Source: Enterocloster lavalensis (GTDB lineage: Bacteria > Bacillota > Clostridia > Lachnospirales > Lachnospiraceae). Taken from it: a DNA stretch of 64,000 bases. The notes beneath the pieces were generated by a model that was not told the origin of the DNA, made no database searches, and saw only the letters and a program-made list of their open reading frames with translations. The stretch covers positions 62,001 to 126,000 of the forward strand of contig NZ_CABJCG010000011.1 of the NCBI RefSeq assembly GCF_902364025.1, in the 5' to 3' direction. Both the position numbers and the translations under genes were made by a program. Shown here piece by piece: positions 1-8,389 of this stretch. How positions within the stretch are numbered: the first letter of the stretch is position 1; the number at the start of each line of letters is the position of its first letter.

Positions 1-557
1 ACCATAAACGGGCTGCAGCCGTCGATTTTCGCCGCCTCCACCACCTCCTTGGGAACCCCGTCGAAGGTGGCTTTCAACATCAGCACAATAAACGCCAGGT
101 TGAAGGTGGTGTTCATCAGCACCAGGCTGAGCCAGCTGTCGATCAGTCCCATCTTGTTCATCATGGTATAGAGCGGGATAATGACGATAACCGGCGCGAA
201 CATCTGACTCACCAGCACCAGGTAATACATCTGCTTTTTGCAGTAAAAATTCAGGCAGGAAAAGGCGTAGGCCGCCGGGATGGCGATCACCATAATCAGG
301 GCGATGGTCATTCCAGTGATGACCAGGCTGGCCTTGAAGCCGTTTAAAATGTGCATTTTCCGGAACACCTGCACGTAGTTCTCAAAGGCGAACACCTTGG
401 GAATCCAGGTCACCGGCATGGTGAACACGTCGTTGGCCTTCTTTAGGGACACCGAGATCATGGCCGCCACCGGGAACATCAGGGTCACAATGATGAGAAG
501 CACCATCAGCAGGAAAAGGAATTTTTTTACATTTCGTTTGACTCTGTAACTATTCAT
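1..557 (-). CDS. Carbohydrate ABC transporter permease (MalG/UgpE type), 3' part cut by the window edge
   Basis: Second inner-membrane subunit of a binding-protein-dependent sugar importer. The visible N-terminal ~185 residues start MNSYRVKRNVKKF, followed by a hydrophobic first membrane segment, further hydrophobic helices, and the beginning of the cytoplasmic coupling loop (KEVVEAAKIDG, the EAA motif that contacts the ATPase). The start ATG at 557 overlaps the stop of the preceding permease by 8 bases, so the two are translationally coupled. The reading frame runs off the left end of the window. The substrate cannot be told from sequence; the neighbouring GntR and AraC regulators suggest a sugar-induced system. 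Family assignment is secure. Confidence 0.9.
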   Translation of the reverse strand, partial: MNSYRVKRNVKKFLFLLMVLLIIVTLMFPVAAMISVSLKKANDVFTMPVTWIPKVFAFENYVQVFRKMHILNGFKASLVITGMTIALIMVIAIPAAYAFSCLNFYCKKQMYYLVLVSQMFAPVIVIIPLYTMMNKMGLIDSWLSLVLMNTTFNLAFIVLMLKATFDGVPKEVVEAAKIDGCSPFM

Positions 558-1443
558 ACCGCGTATCCTCCCCCTTGGAATTCACATAGAGCACCGCGAA
601 CACGGACAGGATCAGGAAGCTGACCACGCTGATCGCCGCCGAGTATCCCCGGTTGTTGAACTGGAACGCGTTCTGGTAGATAAAATTCACCATGATGGAG
701 GACGAGTTGGCCGGTCCTCCCTGGGTCATCATATAGATGACGTCAAAGGTGTTGAAGGCCCAGATTCCGATGAGCAGCCCCAGCGTGCGCACCGAGGAGG
801 TGATGAGAGGCAGGGTGATGGACCAGAACTGCTGCCATGCGTTAGCCCCGTCGATCCGGGCCGCCTCGTAGATGTAGGAGGGGATGGAGTACATGGTGGA
901 CAGAATGTTCAGGGCGCAAAACGGCGCCACCGCCCAGATGTTGACAATCATCACCGCAATCAGCGAGGTCTTGGAATTTCCCAGGAAATCCACGGGCAGC
1001 CCCAGAATATGGGTATCCATCAGAAACTGGGTGATGTGCCCGAACATGGGATTATACATCAGACGCCAGATCATGCAGGACACCGCAGCCGGCATGGCGT
1101 AGGGAATCAGCATGATGGCCGTCATCATTTTCTTGCCCAAAAATTTTTTGTACAGAATCAGGGCCATGAGAAGCCCCAGGATCAATTTGAACGCCACGCC
1201 CACGAACACCCACACAAAGGTGTTCTTAAACATGCGCGGCGTATCCGGGTTGGCGAACAGGTCTGCAAAATTCTGCAGGCCCACGAAGATCATATCTCCG
1301 TTCACCCTCCGCTCAAAAAAGGACATGTAAAAAACCTGTGTGATCGGGTATAAAATAAACACGAGAAATATCGCAAGCATGGGAAGAACGTAACATAAAT
1401 TAACCGCTTTATCGCGCTTTTCTTTTTTCGATAAACCATTCAT
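550..1443 (-). CDS. Sugar ABC transporter permease (MalF/UgpA type)
   Basis: First permease subunit, 297 aa with about six hydrophobic segments. A short charged N-terminus (MNGLSKKEKRDK) precedes the first helix, and the coupling loop reads YEAARIDGANAWQQFW followed by TLPL, the EAA motif of binding-protein-dependent importers. It lies between the binding-protein gene upstream and the second permease downstream, overlapping the latter by 8 bases. No ATPase gene is visible in this part; such systems in Firmicutes often share one MsmK/UgpC-type ATPase encoded elsewhere, and one is present here at 29474-30520. Sharing is inference. Confidence 0.92.
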   Translation of the reverse strand: MNGLSKKEKRDKAVNLCYVLPMLAIFLVFILYPITQVFYMSFFERRVNGDMIFVGLQNFADLFANPDTPRMFKNTFVWVFVGVAFKLILGLLMALILYKKFLGKKMMTAIMLIPYAMPAAVSCMIWRLMYNPMFGHITQFLMDTHILGLPVDFLGNSKTSLIAVMIVNIWAVAPFCALNILSTMYSIPSYIYEAARIDGANAWQQFWSITLPLITSSVRTLGLLIGIWAFNTFDVIYMMTQGGPANSSSIMVNFIYQNAFQFNNRGYSAAISVVSFLILSVFAVLYVNSKGEDTRYE

Positions 1444-1461
1444 TGCCGGTCCCCCTCATCT

Positions 1462-1493
1462 AAAAAAGCGGGCGGGAAAGGATTCCGCCCGCT
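1462..1493 (-). terminator. Hairpin with T-run between binding-protein and permease genes
   Basis: On the minus strand a GC-rich stem (AGCGGGCGG paired with CCGCCCGCT, short loop) is followed directly by TTTTTT and then the Shine-Dalgarno of the permease gene. It has the form of an intrinsic terminator but sits inside the operon, so it probably acts as a partial terminator or 3'-end stabiliser that gives more binding-protein than permease mRNA. Confidence 0.7.
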
Positions 1494-1502
1494 GATTCGT
1501 TG

Positions 1503-2858
1503 TCATTGTTTTGCCAGTAATTCGTCCACCTGCTTGCCTGCCAGTTCCATGGCCTCCGACGCGCTGATCTCGCCCATAACCGCCTTTGTAACAGCGTCCG
1601 CCATGGCCTTCTGCACTTCCTCCCAACAGATGATGGAAGGTTTGAATTTCGCCATGGGCTCCATTGCCGCAAAGGGAGCCACCATCACGTTGCTGGGGTC
1701 GGTAAACTCCGGAATCTCCTTGAAGTAGCTCTGCTGGTTGGGAACAAATCCGGCCTGGTTGATCACCTGGCCCTGGTACTTGGCGGTGTGCCAGAATTCC
1801 AGCCATTTGGCAGCCGCTTCCTGGTTGCCGGTGTTGAACACCAGGTCCACGTCCATGACGCCCAGGGAATACCGGGAACCGTTAGGCCCTGCCAGGGGCT
1901 CCGTGATCTCGGCCCAGCTGTAGTCCTCCCCCGCTTCCTTAAGCGCCGCCAGACCCTGGGCGTTGTGGAAATAAGCCGCCGCGATCTGGGTGGTAAAGTT
2001 GTTCTGGGTGCTGTTGATATCGGCCTGTCCGTAGTCCGGCACCGCGTATTTGGCCAGATCCACATACATCTGTAAGGCGGCCACGCCGTTCTCATTGTTA
2101 AAGCCGTTGGCCGTGCCGTCCGCGTTCATCACGTCCGCATCGTATGCCCAGAGAATGGGCAGGAAGCAGTCCAGAGTGTTCTTGGGATGGCCCGCCACCA
2201 TGGCGTAGGCGTATTTTCCGGAGGCGGGATCGGTCAGCTTCTCCCCGTCCGCCAGAAATTCCTCCCAGGTGGTGGGAAGCTTCTCGATTCCCGCGTCCGC
2301 CATGCGGTTCTTATTGAACAGCATGCCGCGGATGGACATGTAGGACGGCATGGCCCAGAGCTCTCCGCCCACCTTGCACACGTCCAGGGCAGCGGGTGAG
2401 AAGTCGTCGTAAAGCTCCTTGCTGATCAGGCTGTCGATGGCCACCGTGTACCCGGCCTCCTTGAACTGCTGGGTCCAGGATGAGAAGCCGTACATAGCGT
2501 CCGGCATGTTGCCGCCCTCGGCCAGGGTTAAAATCTTCTGATACGCGTCGCTGTAGGCCCAGCTCTCCAGCTTCACCTCGATGCCGGTCTCATTTTTGAA
2601 TTCTACCGCAGCCTCCTTTAACAGCTCCATACCGGTGTCGCCCAGGGTGACGTAGGTGATGACCGTGCCCTCGCCCGCCTTTTGCGCCTCGGTCTGGGCC
2701 GCGCTCCCGCCTTCCGCCGTACTCTCGCCTCCCGCCGTTGCGCCGGTGGTGGGCGCCGCCGTGTCGGCCGGAGCCGAAGTTCCGGAAGAACAACCGCCCA
2801 GAGCGGCCAGCATCGCTACGGAAAGGATCACAGAAACAGACTTCCTCAGTTTTCTCAT
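1503..2858 (-). CDS. Extracellular solute-binding lipoprotein of sugar ABC transporter
   Basis: Captures the substrate outside the cell and delivers it to the two permeases encoded downstream. The 451-aa product begins with a lipoprotein signal peptide (MRKLRKSVSVILSVAMLAALGGC; residue C23 is the lipidated Cys in an LGGC lipobox), then a Ser/Thr/Ala/Gly-rich linker to about residue 65, then a family-1 (MalE/UgpB-like) binding domain. It is the first gene of the minus-strand operon and is divergent from the GntR regulator at 3085. A TATAAT box on the minus strand lies at 2892-2897, but I see no good -35 for it. Confidence 0.93.
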   Translation of the reverse strand: MRKLRKSVSVILSVAMLAALGGCSSGTSAPADTAAPTTGATAGGESTAEGGSAAQTEAQKAGEGTVITYVTLGDTGMELLKEAAVEFKNETGIEVKLESWAYSDAYQKILTLAEGGNMPDAMYGFSSWTQQFKEAGYTVAIDSLISKELYDDFSPAALDVCKVGGELWAMPSYMSIRGMLFNKNRMADAGIEKLPTTWEEFLADGEKLTDPASGKYAYAMVAGHPKNTLDCFLPILWAYDADVMNADGTANGFNNENGVAALQMYVDLAKYAVPDYGQADINSTQNNFTTQIAAAYFHNAQGLAALKEAGEDYSWAEITEPLAGPNGSRYSLGVMDVDLVFNTGNQEAAAKWLEFWHTAKYQGQVINQAGFVPNQQSYFKEIPEFTDPSNVMVAPFAAMEPMAKFKPSIICWEEVQKAMADAVTKAVMGEISASEAMELAGKQVDELLAKQ

Positions 2859-3013
2859 AGGTTACTTCCTCCCATCAAATTTAGTGTCTTTATTATATCG
2901 GTTTTCCCCGAAATTGTATTTACATTTTTTGACACGATTTTTTACAAGTTTTAAACGAACTTCTTGTAAACTGTATAGATTTTCCCGTTTTTCCGCCATA
3001 TTTTATGTAATAT

Positions 3014-3051
3014 TTGAAAAATATACCTCCATATGATATAATCATCATATG
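3014..3051 (+). promoter_or_regulatory. Promoter and palindromic operator of the GntR regulator
   Basis: TTGAAA (3014-3019), 17-bp spacer and TATAAT (3037-3042) make a good sigma-A promoter for the plus-strand regulator pair. The -10 box lies inside a perfect inverted repeat, CATATGAT at 3030-3037 and ATCATATG at 3044-3051. The position strongly suggests an autoregulatory operator for the FadR-type GntR protein encoded next to it; binding is inferred. Confidence 0.7.
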
Positions 3052-3084
3052 ATTTTGATGATCCGTGGAAGGAGGGATTCAGTT

Positions 3085-3801
3085 ATGCCGGTACAGAGAA
3101 TCAAACTGTCCGACCAGGTGGCGGACCAGCTGCGCGCCATGATCACAGCCAGGCAGTACCGCCCAGGCGAGAAGCTTCCGGTGGAGTCCGAGCTGGCGGC
3201 GGAATTCGGCGTCAGCCGCATCACCGTCCGGGAAGCCATGCACAAGCTGGACGTCATGGGCATCGTGGAGGTCCGCCAGGGGGCCGGCACCTTTGTGCGG
3301 GAGATCACGCCCGCGGCCTACATCAAAACTTTGCTCCCCATGCTGAGCATGGACAACAACAGCCTGAAGGACATTTTCGAGATCCGCCAGATCATCGAGT
3401 GCAAATCCGCGGAGCTGGCCGCCTTAAACGCCACCGCAGAGGACTTAGCCCAGGTGAAGCTGCCCCTGTCCAAGATGCCTGAGGCCGCCCGCACCGGCAA
3501 GCTGCGCCAGTACAATGAGCTGGACCTGCAGTTTCACTACGCAGTGGCCAAGTGCACCCACAATCAGATTCTGATCACCATCCAGGAACTGCTCAGCGAC
3601 CTGGTGGAGGGTTCCATCAGCATGGGCATCACGCCCTTAAACGCCCTGGAGCACTCGGTGATCTTCCACCGCAAGATCTACGAGGCCATCGCCAAGCACG
3701 ACAGCGTCAGCGCGGCGGGCCTGATGAACGCCCACATTGAGGGCGGCGTCAACTATGCCAAGAACATTATGCAGGACAACTACGGAAAGGAGCGCTCATG
3801 A
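3085..3801 (+). CDS. GntR-family transcriptional regulator (FadR subfamily)
   Basis: A 238-aa DNA-binding regulator. The N-terminal winged helix (residues ~1-75) carries the typical SDQVADQL, LPVESELAAEFGVSRITVREAMHKL and VRQGAGTFV stretches; the rest is an all-helical FCD ligand-binding domain with EIRQIIE near its start. I chose the ATG at 3085 (MPVQRIKL) because an AAGGAGGG site precedes it by about 9 bases; an upstream in-frame start at 3049 overlaps the operator. It overlaps the AraC gene by ATGA, and very likely controls the divergent sugar transporter in response to its substrate or a catabolite. Confidence 0.9.
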   Translation: MPVQRIKLSDQVADQLRAMITARQYRPGEKLPVESELAAEFGVSRITVREAMHKLDVMGIVEVRQGAGTFVREITPAAYIKTLLPMLSMDNNSLKDIFEIRQIIECKSAELAALNATAEDLAQVKLPLSKMPEAARTGKLRQYNELDLQFHYAVAKCTHNQILITIQELLSDLVEGSISMGITPLNALEHSVIFHRKIYEAIAKHDSVSAAGLMNAHIEGGVNYAKNIMQDNYGKERS

Positions 3802-4598
3802 TACAGGACATCCGCCTGACCGGCTATGATTTTCTGGACAAGCCGCTCCTGCCGCTGGCCGGGGGGCAGAACTTTCACTTATTCTACGTGTTCGATGGGA
3901 GCGGCGTGCTGATCGTGGACAGCAGCAGCCACACCTGCTCCCGGGACAGTTTATTCCTGTTCCCCTCCCTGGAGGTGGCCGTGCCCAGTCCGGGCAGCCG
4001 CTCCACCCTGACTATCCTGCACCTGCCCTTCACCTGCCCTTCCCCCCGCATGGGCGCGGAGATCGCCCGCCTTCCCAGACTGCTGCCCGCCTCCCCGGAG
4101 CATCGCAGCCTGGTGATGGAGATTCTCCACGAGTGCATCTTAAAGCGGCCCCTGTACGAAGCTCTCTGTTCCCTTTACCTGGAACAGCTGTTGATCCCCC
4201 TGGCCGCGGCCTCGTACCGCACAGGCCGGGGCTTCTCCCGCGGCCCCCGGATCGCCCGGCGTCCCGAGGGGCCTTTGGCGGAGGCCTGCGCCTACATCGA
4301 CCGCCATCTGGGGGAGGACTTATCCTCGGACATCCTCTGCGAAGCCTGCCGGGTGAACGCGCGCCAGCTGAACAGCCTGTTCAAAAAGACCTTCAACCAG
4401 TCCACCATCGAGTACATCGGGAACCGCCGTCTGGCCAGGGCCCGGGAGCTGTTGTGCTTTTCCCGGGATTCCGTCACCCGGATCGCCGAGTCCACGGGCT
4501 TTAAGTCCGTCCACTATTTCAGCCGCGTTTTCAAGGAAAAGGAGGGAATTCCCCCCGGCGAGTACAAAAAGCGCATCGCCCGCTCCCTGACGCTCTGA
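3798..4598 (+). CDS. AraC-family transcriptional regulator
   Basis: 266 aa. The N-terminal half looks like a cupin-type sensor (residues ~15-100, beginning LPLAGGQNFHLFYVFDGSG). The C-terminal ~100 residues are a double helix-turn-helix AraC domain, with LSSDILCEACRVNARQLNSL and the second helix pair ending FSRVFKEKEGIPPGEYK. The start codon overlaps the GntR stop (ATGA), so both regulators are made from one transcript. The pair probably controls the divergent ABC transporter. Two stacked regulators with different sensor folds suggest two input signals; that part is inference. Confidence 0.9.
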   Translation: MIQDIRLTGYDFLDKPLLPLAGGQNFHLFYVFDGSGVLIVDSSSHTCSRDSLFLFPSLEVAVPSPGSRSTLTILHLPFTCPSPRMGAEIARLPRLLPASPEHRSLVMEILHECILKRPLYEALCSLYLEQLLIPLAAASYRTGRGFSRGPRIARRPEGPLAEACAYIDRHLGEDLSSDILCEACRVNARQLNSLFKKTFNQSTIEYIGNRRLARARELLCFSRDSVTRIAESTGFKSVHYFSRVFKEKEGIPPGEYKKRIARSLTL

Positions 4599-4604
4599 CT
4601 TTTC

Positions 4605-4633
4605 TTGACTTTCCTATGATATACTTGTACAAT
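4605..4633 (+). promoter_or_regulatory. Promoter of the MATE exporter gene
   Basis: TTGACT at 4605-4610, a 17-bp spacer and TACAAT at 4628-4633, about 65 bp upstream of the start codon. It begins 7 bases after the araC-like stop codon, so the exporter has its own promoter. Confidence 0.6.
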
Positions 4634-4697
4634 AGTCCTCGTGCATTGGGCGACTGCAATCGATTCGCCGTTCAAAGGAAAAAGGAGTATTATATCT

Positions 4698-6047
4698 ATG
4701 ACACAAGAAAACAAAATGGGCACCATGCCCGTCAACCGCCTGCTCGTCACAATGTCTTTACCCATGGTCATCTCCATGCTGGTCCAGGCCATGTACAACA
4801 TTGTGGACAGCATCTTCGTATCCATGATCAGCCAGAGCGCCCTGACCGCCGTGTCCATGGCGTTCCCCGTTCAGAACCTGATCATCGCCGTGTCCGCCGG
4901 AACCTGCGTGGGCGTCAACGCCCTGCTCTCCCGCTCGCTGGGCGAGCACAACCAGAAAAATGCCGACTCAGCGGCCGCCAACGGCGTATTTTTGGCCTTC
5001 CTGGGCTTCGTGGCCTTCGCCCTGTTCGGCCTGTTCGGCTCCCGCCTCTTCTTTGAGAGCCAGACGGACAACCAGGAGATCATCCGCCTGGGCACCCAGT
5101 ATCTGCAAATCTGCTGTATTTTCAGCATGGGCATCTTCGGGGAAATGATGTTCGAGCGCATTTTACAGTCCACCGGGCGGACCATCTACAGCATGATCAC
5201 CCAGGGCACCGGCGCCATCATCAACATCATTCTGGACCCCATCCTGATCTTCGGCCTGATTGGCTTCCCCAGGATGGGCATCCAGGGCGCGGCCGCGGCC
5301 ACCGTGTTCGGACAGATCGTAGCCATGCTTTTGGCGCTGATGTTCAACGCTACCAAGAACCACGACGTCACCATCCGTTTCAAAGGCTTTACGCCCAACG
5401 GACGCACCATCCGCCTGATCTACGCCGTGGGCGTGCCCTCCATCATCATGCAGTCCATCGGCTCGGTGATGACCTTCGGCATGAACAAGATTCTCATCGC
5501 CTTCTCCGAGACGGCGGTTGCGGTGTTCGGCGTGTACTTCAAGCTCCAGAGCTTTATCTTCATGCCCATCTTCGGTCTGAACAACGGCATGATCCCCATT
5601 GTGGCCTACAACTACGGCGCGAGAAGCAAAAAGCGTATCATGGCAACGGTGCGCATGAGCATCTATATCGCGGTGGGCATCATGCTCATCGGCCTGGTGG
5701 TGTTCCAGCTGTTCACCCGGGACCTGCTCATGATGTTCCAGGCGGACGAGAACATGCTGGCCATCGGCGTGCCCGCCCTGCGGATCATCAGCCTCAGCTT
5801 CCTGTTTGCCGGGTACTGCATCATCGTCGGCTCCGTGTTCCAGGCCCTTGGAAACGGCGTCTACAGCCTGATCGTGTCCATTGCCAGACAGTTGGTCTGC
5901 ATCCTGCCCCTGGCCTACTTTTTCGCCCGGGAGTTCGGCCTCCACGCGGTCTGGTACTCCATCCCCATCGCGGAGATCACCTCCGTGATCCTAAGCACCA
6001 TCCTGTTCCGCAAGATCTACCTGGAAAAAATAAAAGTTTTGGACTGA
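4698..6047 (+). CDS. MATE-family efflux transporter
   Basis: A 449-aa membrane protein with the twelve hydrophobic segments of the multidrug and toxic compound extrusion family, exporting organic cations or drugs by Na+ or H+ antiport. Hallmarks are the N-terminal MPVNRLLVTMSLPMVISML, the repeat-half motif NIVDSIFVSMIS, and PIVAYNYGA in the second half. The ATG at 4698 is preceded by AAAAGGAG at 4680-4687; an earlier in-frame ATG at 4641 has no site. The stop at 6045-6047 lies inside the left 8-bp target duplication of a miniature element inserted just downstream. Confidence 0.93.
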   Translation: MTQENKMGTMPVNRLLVTMSLPMVISMLVQAMYNIVDSIFVSMISQSALTAVSMAFPVQNLIIAVSAGTCVGVNALLSRSLGEHNQKNADSAAANGVFLAFLGFVAFALFGLFGSRLFFESQTDNQEIIRLGTQYLQICCIFSMGIFGEMMFERILQSTGRTIYSMITQGTGAIINIILDPILIFGLIGFPRMGIQGAAAATVFGQIVAMLLALMFNATKNHDVTIRFKGFTPNGRTIRLIYAVGVPSIIMQSIGSVMTFGMNKILIAFSETAVAVFGVYFKLQSFIFMPIFGLNNGMIPIVAYNYGARSKKRIMATVRMSIYIAVGIMLIGLVVFQLFTRDLLMMFQADENMLAIGVPALRIISLSFLFAGYCIIVGSVFQALGNGVYSLIVSIARQLVCILPLAYFFAREFGLHAVWYSIPIAEITSVILSTILFRKIYLEKIKVLD

Positions 6048-6052
6048 AAATC

Positions 6053-6204
6053 GTAACAGTTCAGACGGCTCATCTTCTTGACCGAAAAAGATCGGCCAAG
6101 AAGCATCGGATGTCCATCCGATGTGAAAATTGACACGAAAATCCGCTTACAAGCGAGCTTGACGCGGCTTCCCGCGCCAATTTTCCCGCCGTCTGAACTG
6201 TTAC
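6053..6204. mobile_element. 152-bp miniature inverted-repeat transposable element with target-site duplication
   Basis: The ends are perfect 17-bp terminal inverted repeats (6053-6069 and 6188-6204; GTAACAGTTCAGACGGC inwards). Identical 8-bp direct repeats TGAAAATC flank it at 6045-6052 and 6205-6212, the expected target-site duplication. There is no transposase gene, so it is non-autonomous. Internally it carries several further hairpins: CTTCTTG/CAAGAAG, CATCGGAT/ATCCGATG, AAAATTG/CAATTTT and GCGG/CCGC. It can therefore fold into a branched structure on DNA or RNA. It separates the MATE gene from the nuclease gene, which were probably adjacent before insertion. Confidence 0.88.
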
Positions 6205-6236
6205 TGAAAATCTATGAAATGGACGGTGTGCGCGCC

Positions 6237-6818
6237 ATGACCTGCGAATACCTGTTGGTGGACGGCTACAACATTATATTTGCCTGGCCCGAGTTAAAGG
6301 AGCTGGCCGACGTCAACCTGGACGGGGCCAGGACCAAACTTCAGGACATCCTCTGCAATTACCAGGGCTACAAGAAATGCCAGGTGATCCTGGTGTTCGA
6401 CGGCTACAAGGTCAAGGGCAATCCCGGCGAGGTCATCCGCTACCACAACATCCACGTGATCTTTACCAAGGAAGCGGAAACCGCGGACCAGTACATCGAG
6501 AAGGTGACCCAGCAGATCGGCCGGCGCTACCAGGTGGCCGTGGCCACCTCGGACAAGCTGGAGCAGGTGATCATCCTGGGAAAAGGCGCTCTGCGCCTGT
6601 CGGCACGGGACCTGCAAAAGGAGATCAAAGAGACCAACGACGAGATCAATCTCCGCCACTTAAAACAGATCCCTTCCAAAAAGAACCGCCTCTTCGACAA
6701 CGTGGACCCTCAGCTTCTGGCCTACCTGGAGGACATCCGGCTGGACCGGGTGAAGGAGAAAACGGAGGAGAAGCGGGATGGGAAGGGGAAAGGGAAGAAA
6801 AAGAAGAAAAGACGGTGA
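6237..6818 (+). CDS. NYN-domain RNase-like protein (YacP/Rae1 family)
   Basis: 193 aa. The family comprises ribosome-associated mRNA-decay endoribonucleases with a PIN-like NYN fold. The sequence starts with the typical EYLLVDGYNIIFAW, with an early acidic residue of the active site, continues through VILVFDGYKV and TKEAETADQYIE (further acidic residues) to VATSDKLEQ, and ends in a Lys-rich tail (GKGKGKKKKKRR). I place the start at 6237 from the family's usual N-terminus; an in-frame ATG at 6219 is possible. Neither has a clear ribosome site, perhaps because the element inserted upstream removed the natural leader. The frame stays open back through that element, but this is not conserved coding sequence. 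Confidence 0.85.
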   Translation: MTCEYLLVDGYNIIFAWPELKELADVNLDGARTKLQDILCNYQGYKKCQVILVFDGYKVKGNPGEVIRYHNIHVIFTKEAETADQYIEKVTQQIGRRYQVAVATSDKLEQVIILGKGALRLSARDLQKEIKETNDEINLRHLKQIPSKKNRLFDNVDPQLLAYLEDIRLDRVKEKTEEKRDGKGKGKKKKKRR

Positions 6819-6847
6819 AGCTTAAAATCCCCGCTCCATCGCATCAA

Positions 6848-6888
6848 AAAAACTCCATGGAATGTGCAATGCATCCCATGGAGTTTTT
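6848..6888. terminator. Bidirectional-looking intrinsic terminator after the NYN gene
   Basis: AAAAACTCCATGG (6848-6860) pairs with CCATGGAGTTTTT (6876-6888) across a 15-base loop. The stem ends in a T-run on either strand. It follows the NYN stop by about 30 bases. Confidence 0.8.
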
Positions 6889-7050
6889 ATAAATGCCATC
6901 CCGGCAGCCGCGTGTTTCTAAGGGAATTTTGGTAGTTGAGCTTAGACACCGGCTGTACCGTCCCCTGTTTTCAGGCAATGCCCGAAAGCCCGCGGGGCAA
7001 ATCTCCGCACTCCTCCCGGAACCAGAATGGCACGAGATTCTCAGTTTCCG

Positions 7051-7419
7051 CTACTGCTGTACAATGTGAATCGCGAAGCCGCCGATCTCCCCCTCAAAGT
7101 AGGTGAAGAAGCACTTGCCGTTCTCATCGAACTTTTTCGTCTCCTGGATGGACTTAAAGCCCCGCTCCTCGAAGTAACGGATGGCCGCCTCCACGTCGTT
7201 CACGGAAAAACCGATGTGTCCGTGGGTTCCACGGCCGTTCTCCTTCATAATCTCCACCAGGTCGCCGTTAAAATAGGACAGTGGGGTCTCGCGGATGGGA
7301 AGTCCCATCAGCTTCAGGAAATCGCCGGCCACTCCGGCCGCCTCGCCGTCGTTTGCTGCGTTAAGCCCCACGTGGGCCACCTTCATGTCAAATAACTCTG
7401 CTGCGCTCTTGTCTGCCAT
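7051..7419 (-). CDS. VOC-family protein (glyoxalase/bleomycin resistance fold)
   Basis: 122 aa, a single vicinal-oxygen-chelate domain. Features are a first strand with a candidate metal-ligand His (MKVAHVGLN), a central GHIGFSVND carrying the second His of the fold, and a terminal GGFAIHIVQQ. The substrate is not evident. It resembles the small VOC module that in some Clostridia accompanies or is fused to 2-keto-3-deoxy-6-phosphogluconate aldolase, but no aldolase is nearby. It stands alone, 26 bp downstream of the SIMPL gene's stop in reading orientation on the same strand. Fold assignment is good; function is open. Confidence 0.8.
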   Translation of the reverse strand: MADKSAAELFDMKVAHVGLNAANDGEAAGVAGDFLKLMGLPIRETPLSYFNGDLVEIMKENGRGTHGHIGFSVNDVEAAIRYFEERGFKSIQETKKFDENGKCFFTYFEGEIGGFAIHIVQQ

Positions 7420-7444
7420 TCCTTTAATCCTCCAATTTTATCAT

Positions 7445-8230
7445 TTACTTCACGGAATAATTCAGCCGCACGGTAATGTTGGCCGTCTTAAACCTGGAAC
7501 TTGTGTTGAATGAACCGCCGTAGCTGTAAGACTCGGTGCCGGAATTGGTGGCCGTGATCTGGAACACGCCCAGGCTGGCGGTCAGAAGCTGATCCGTCTG
7601 CGCGCCGCAGCCCGAAGCCACCAGGTCGATGCGCTCCTTGGCATTGGCGGTAGCCTTGGTGATCAGGTCCAGTTTCAGCTCATCCAGCTTAGTGTAGTAA
7701 TATTCCGGCAGGTTGGACTGAAGCTCCACGCCGGACTCGATCAGATTGGAAATGTCCCGAGAGATCAGCTCCACCTTGTCAATATCCTGGCTGGTCACCG
7801 TCATGCTCTGGGTCAGCTCATATCCGGACTGAATATCGCCCAGATACCTCCCCTCCTCATCATACTGGGACGTATAGGTGGGGGAAATGCTGACGGAGCT
7901 CAATACCATCTCATCGTCGGTCACGCCGTTGTCCCTGAGGTAGGACTTTACGATCTCCCCGTCCTTTTTGATACTGCTGTAAGCTATCCTGGGTGTATCC
8001 CCCTGCACAGAGAAGCTTCCCCGCCACACCACAAGGTCGGACTCAAAATCCACGCTGGCCGACCCGGTGGCCGTGATCCCCGTGCCCCCCGCGTTCTTCT
8101 TGTACTGGATAATGTTTCCGGTGAAAATACTCACACAGATGATTGCGCAGATACCCGCAATCAGCGCGATCAACACCGGACGATATTGCAGAAACAGGCC
8201 GCCCTTGCTGTTGTTTCCATTTTCTTCCAT
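7445..8230 (-). CDS. SIMPL-domain (DUF541) protein, membrane-anchored
   Basis: 261 aa. A short N-terminal tail is followed by one membrane helix (about residues 17-38, VLIALIAGICAIICVSIF), after which the protein lies outside the membrane. The remainder matches the SIMPL domain: GTGITATGSASVDFESD near its start, VVWRGSFSV, and the C-terminal ANITVRLNYSVK. SIMPL proteins are envelope proteins of uncertain role, some linked to oxidative stress or signalling. It precedes the VOC gene on the same strand, so the two may be cotranscribed. No partner kinase or protease is nearby. Confidence 0.8.
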   Translation of the reverse strand: MEENGNNSKGGLFLQYRPVLIALIAGICAIICVSIFTGNIIQYKKNAGGTGITATGSASVDFESDLVVWRGSFSVQGDTPRIAYSSIKKDGEIVKSYLRDNGVTDDEMVLSSVSISPTYTSQYDEEGRYLGDIQSGYELTQSMTVTSQDIDKVELISRDISNLIESGVELQSNLPEYYYTKLDELKLDLITKATANAKERIDLVASGCGAQTDQLLTASLGVFQITATNSGTESYSYGGSFNTSSRFKTANITVRLNYSVK

Positions 8231-8389
8231 CCTTTTCCTCCTTCTCTCGGTATTGTTTCCTTATTATACTTTGTCATTGACCGCCAGGTCGATGATAAGA
8301 GCTATGTTTCCTTATTATACCATACCTGCTTTGGAAAAAAAGTGGCATTTTTATTAAGATTTGACAGTTCTCCGGCCTTCTGCGACGAC

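Noticed and set aside
6078..6236. N-terminal extension of the NYN protein through the MITE
   Set aside because: The family starts at the position chosen; the extension is element sequence.
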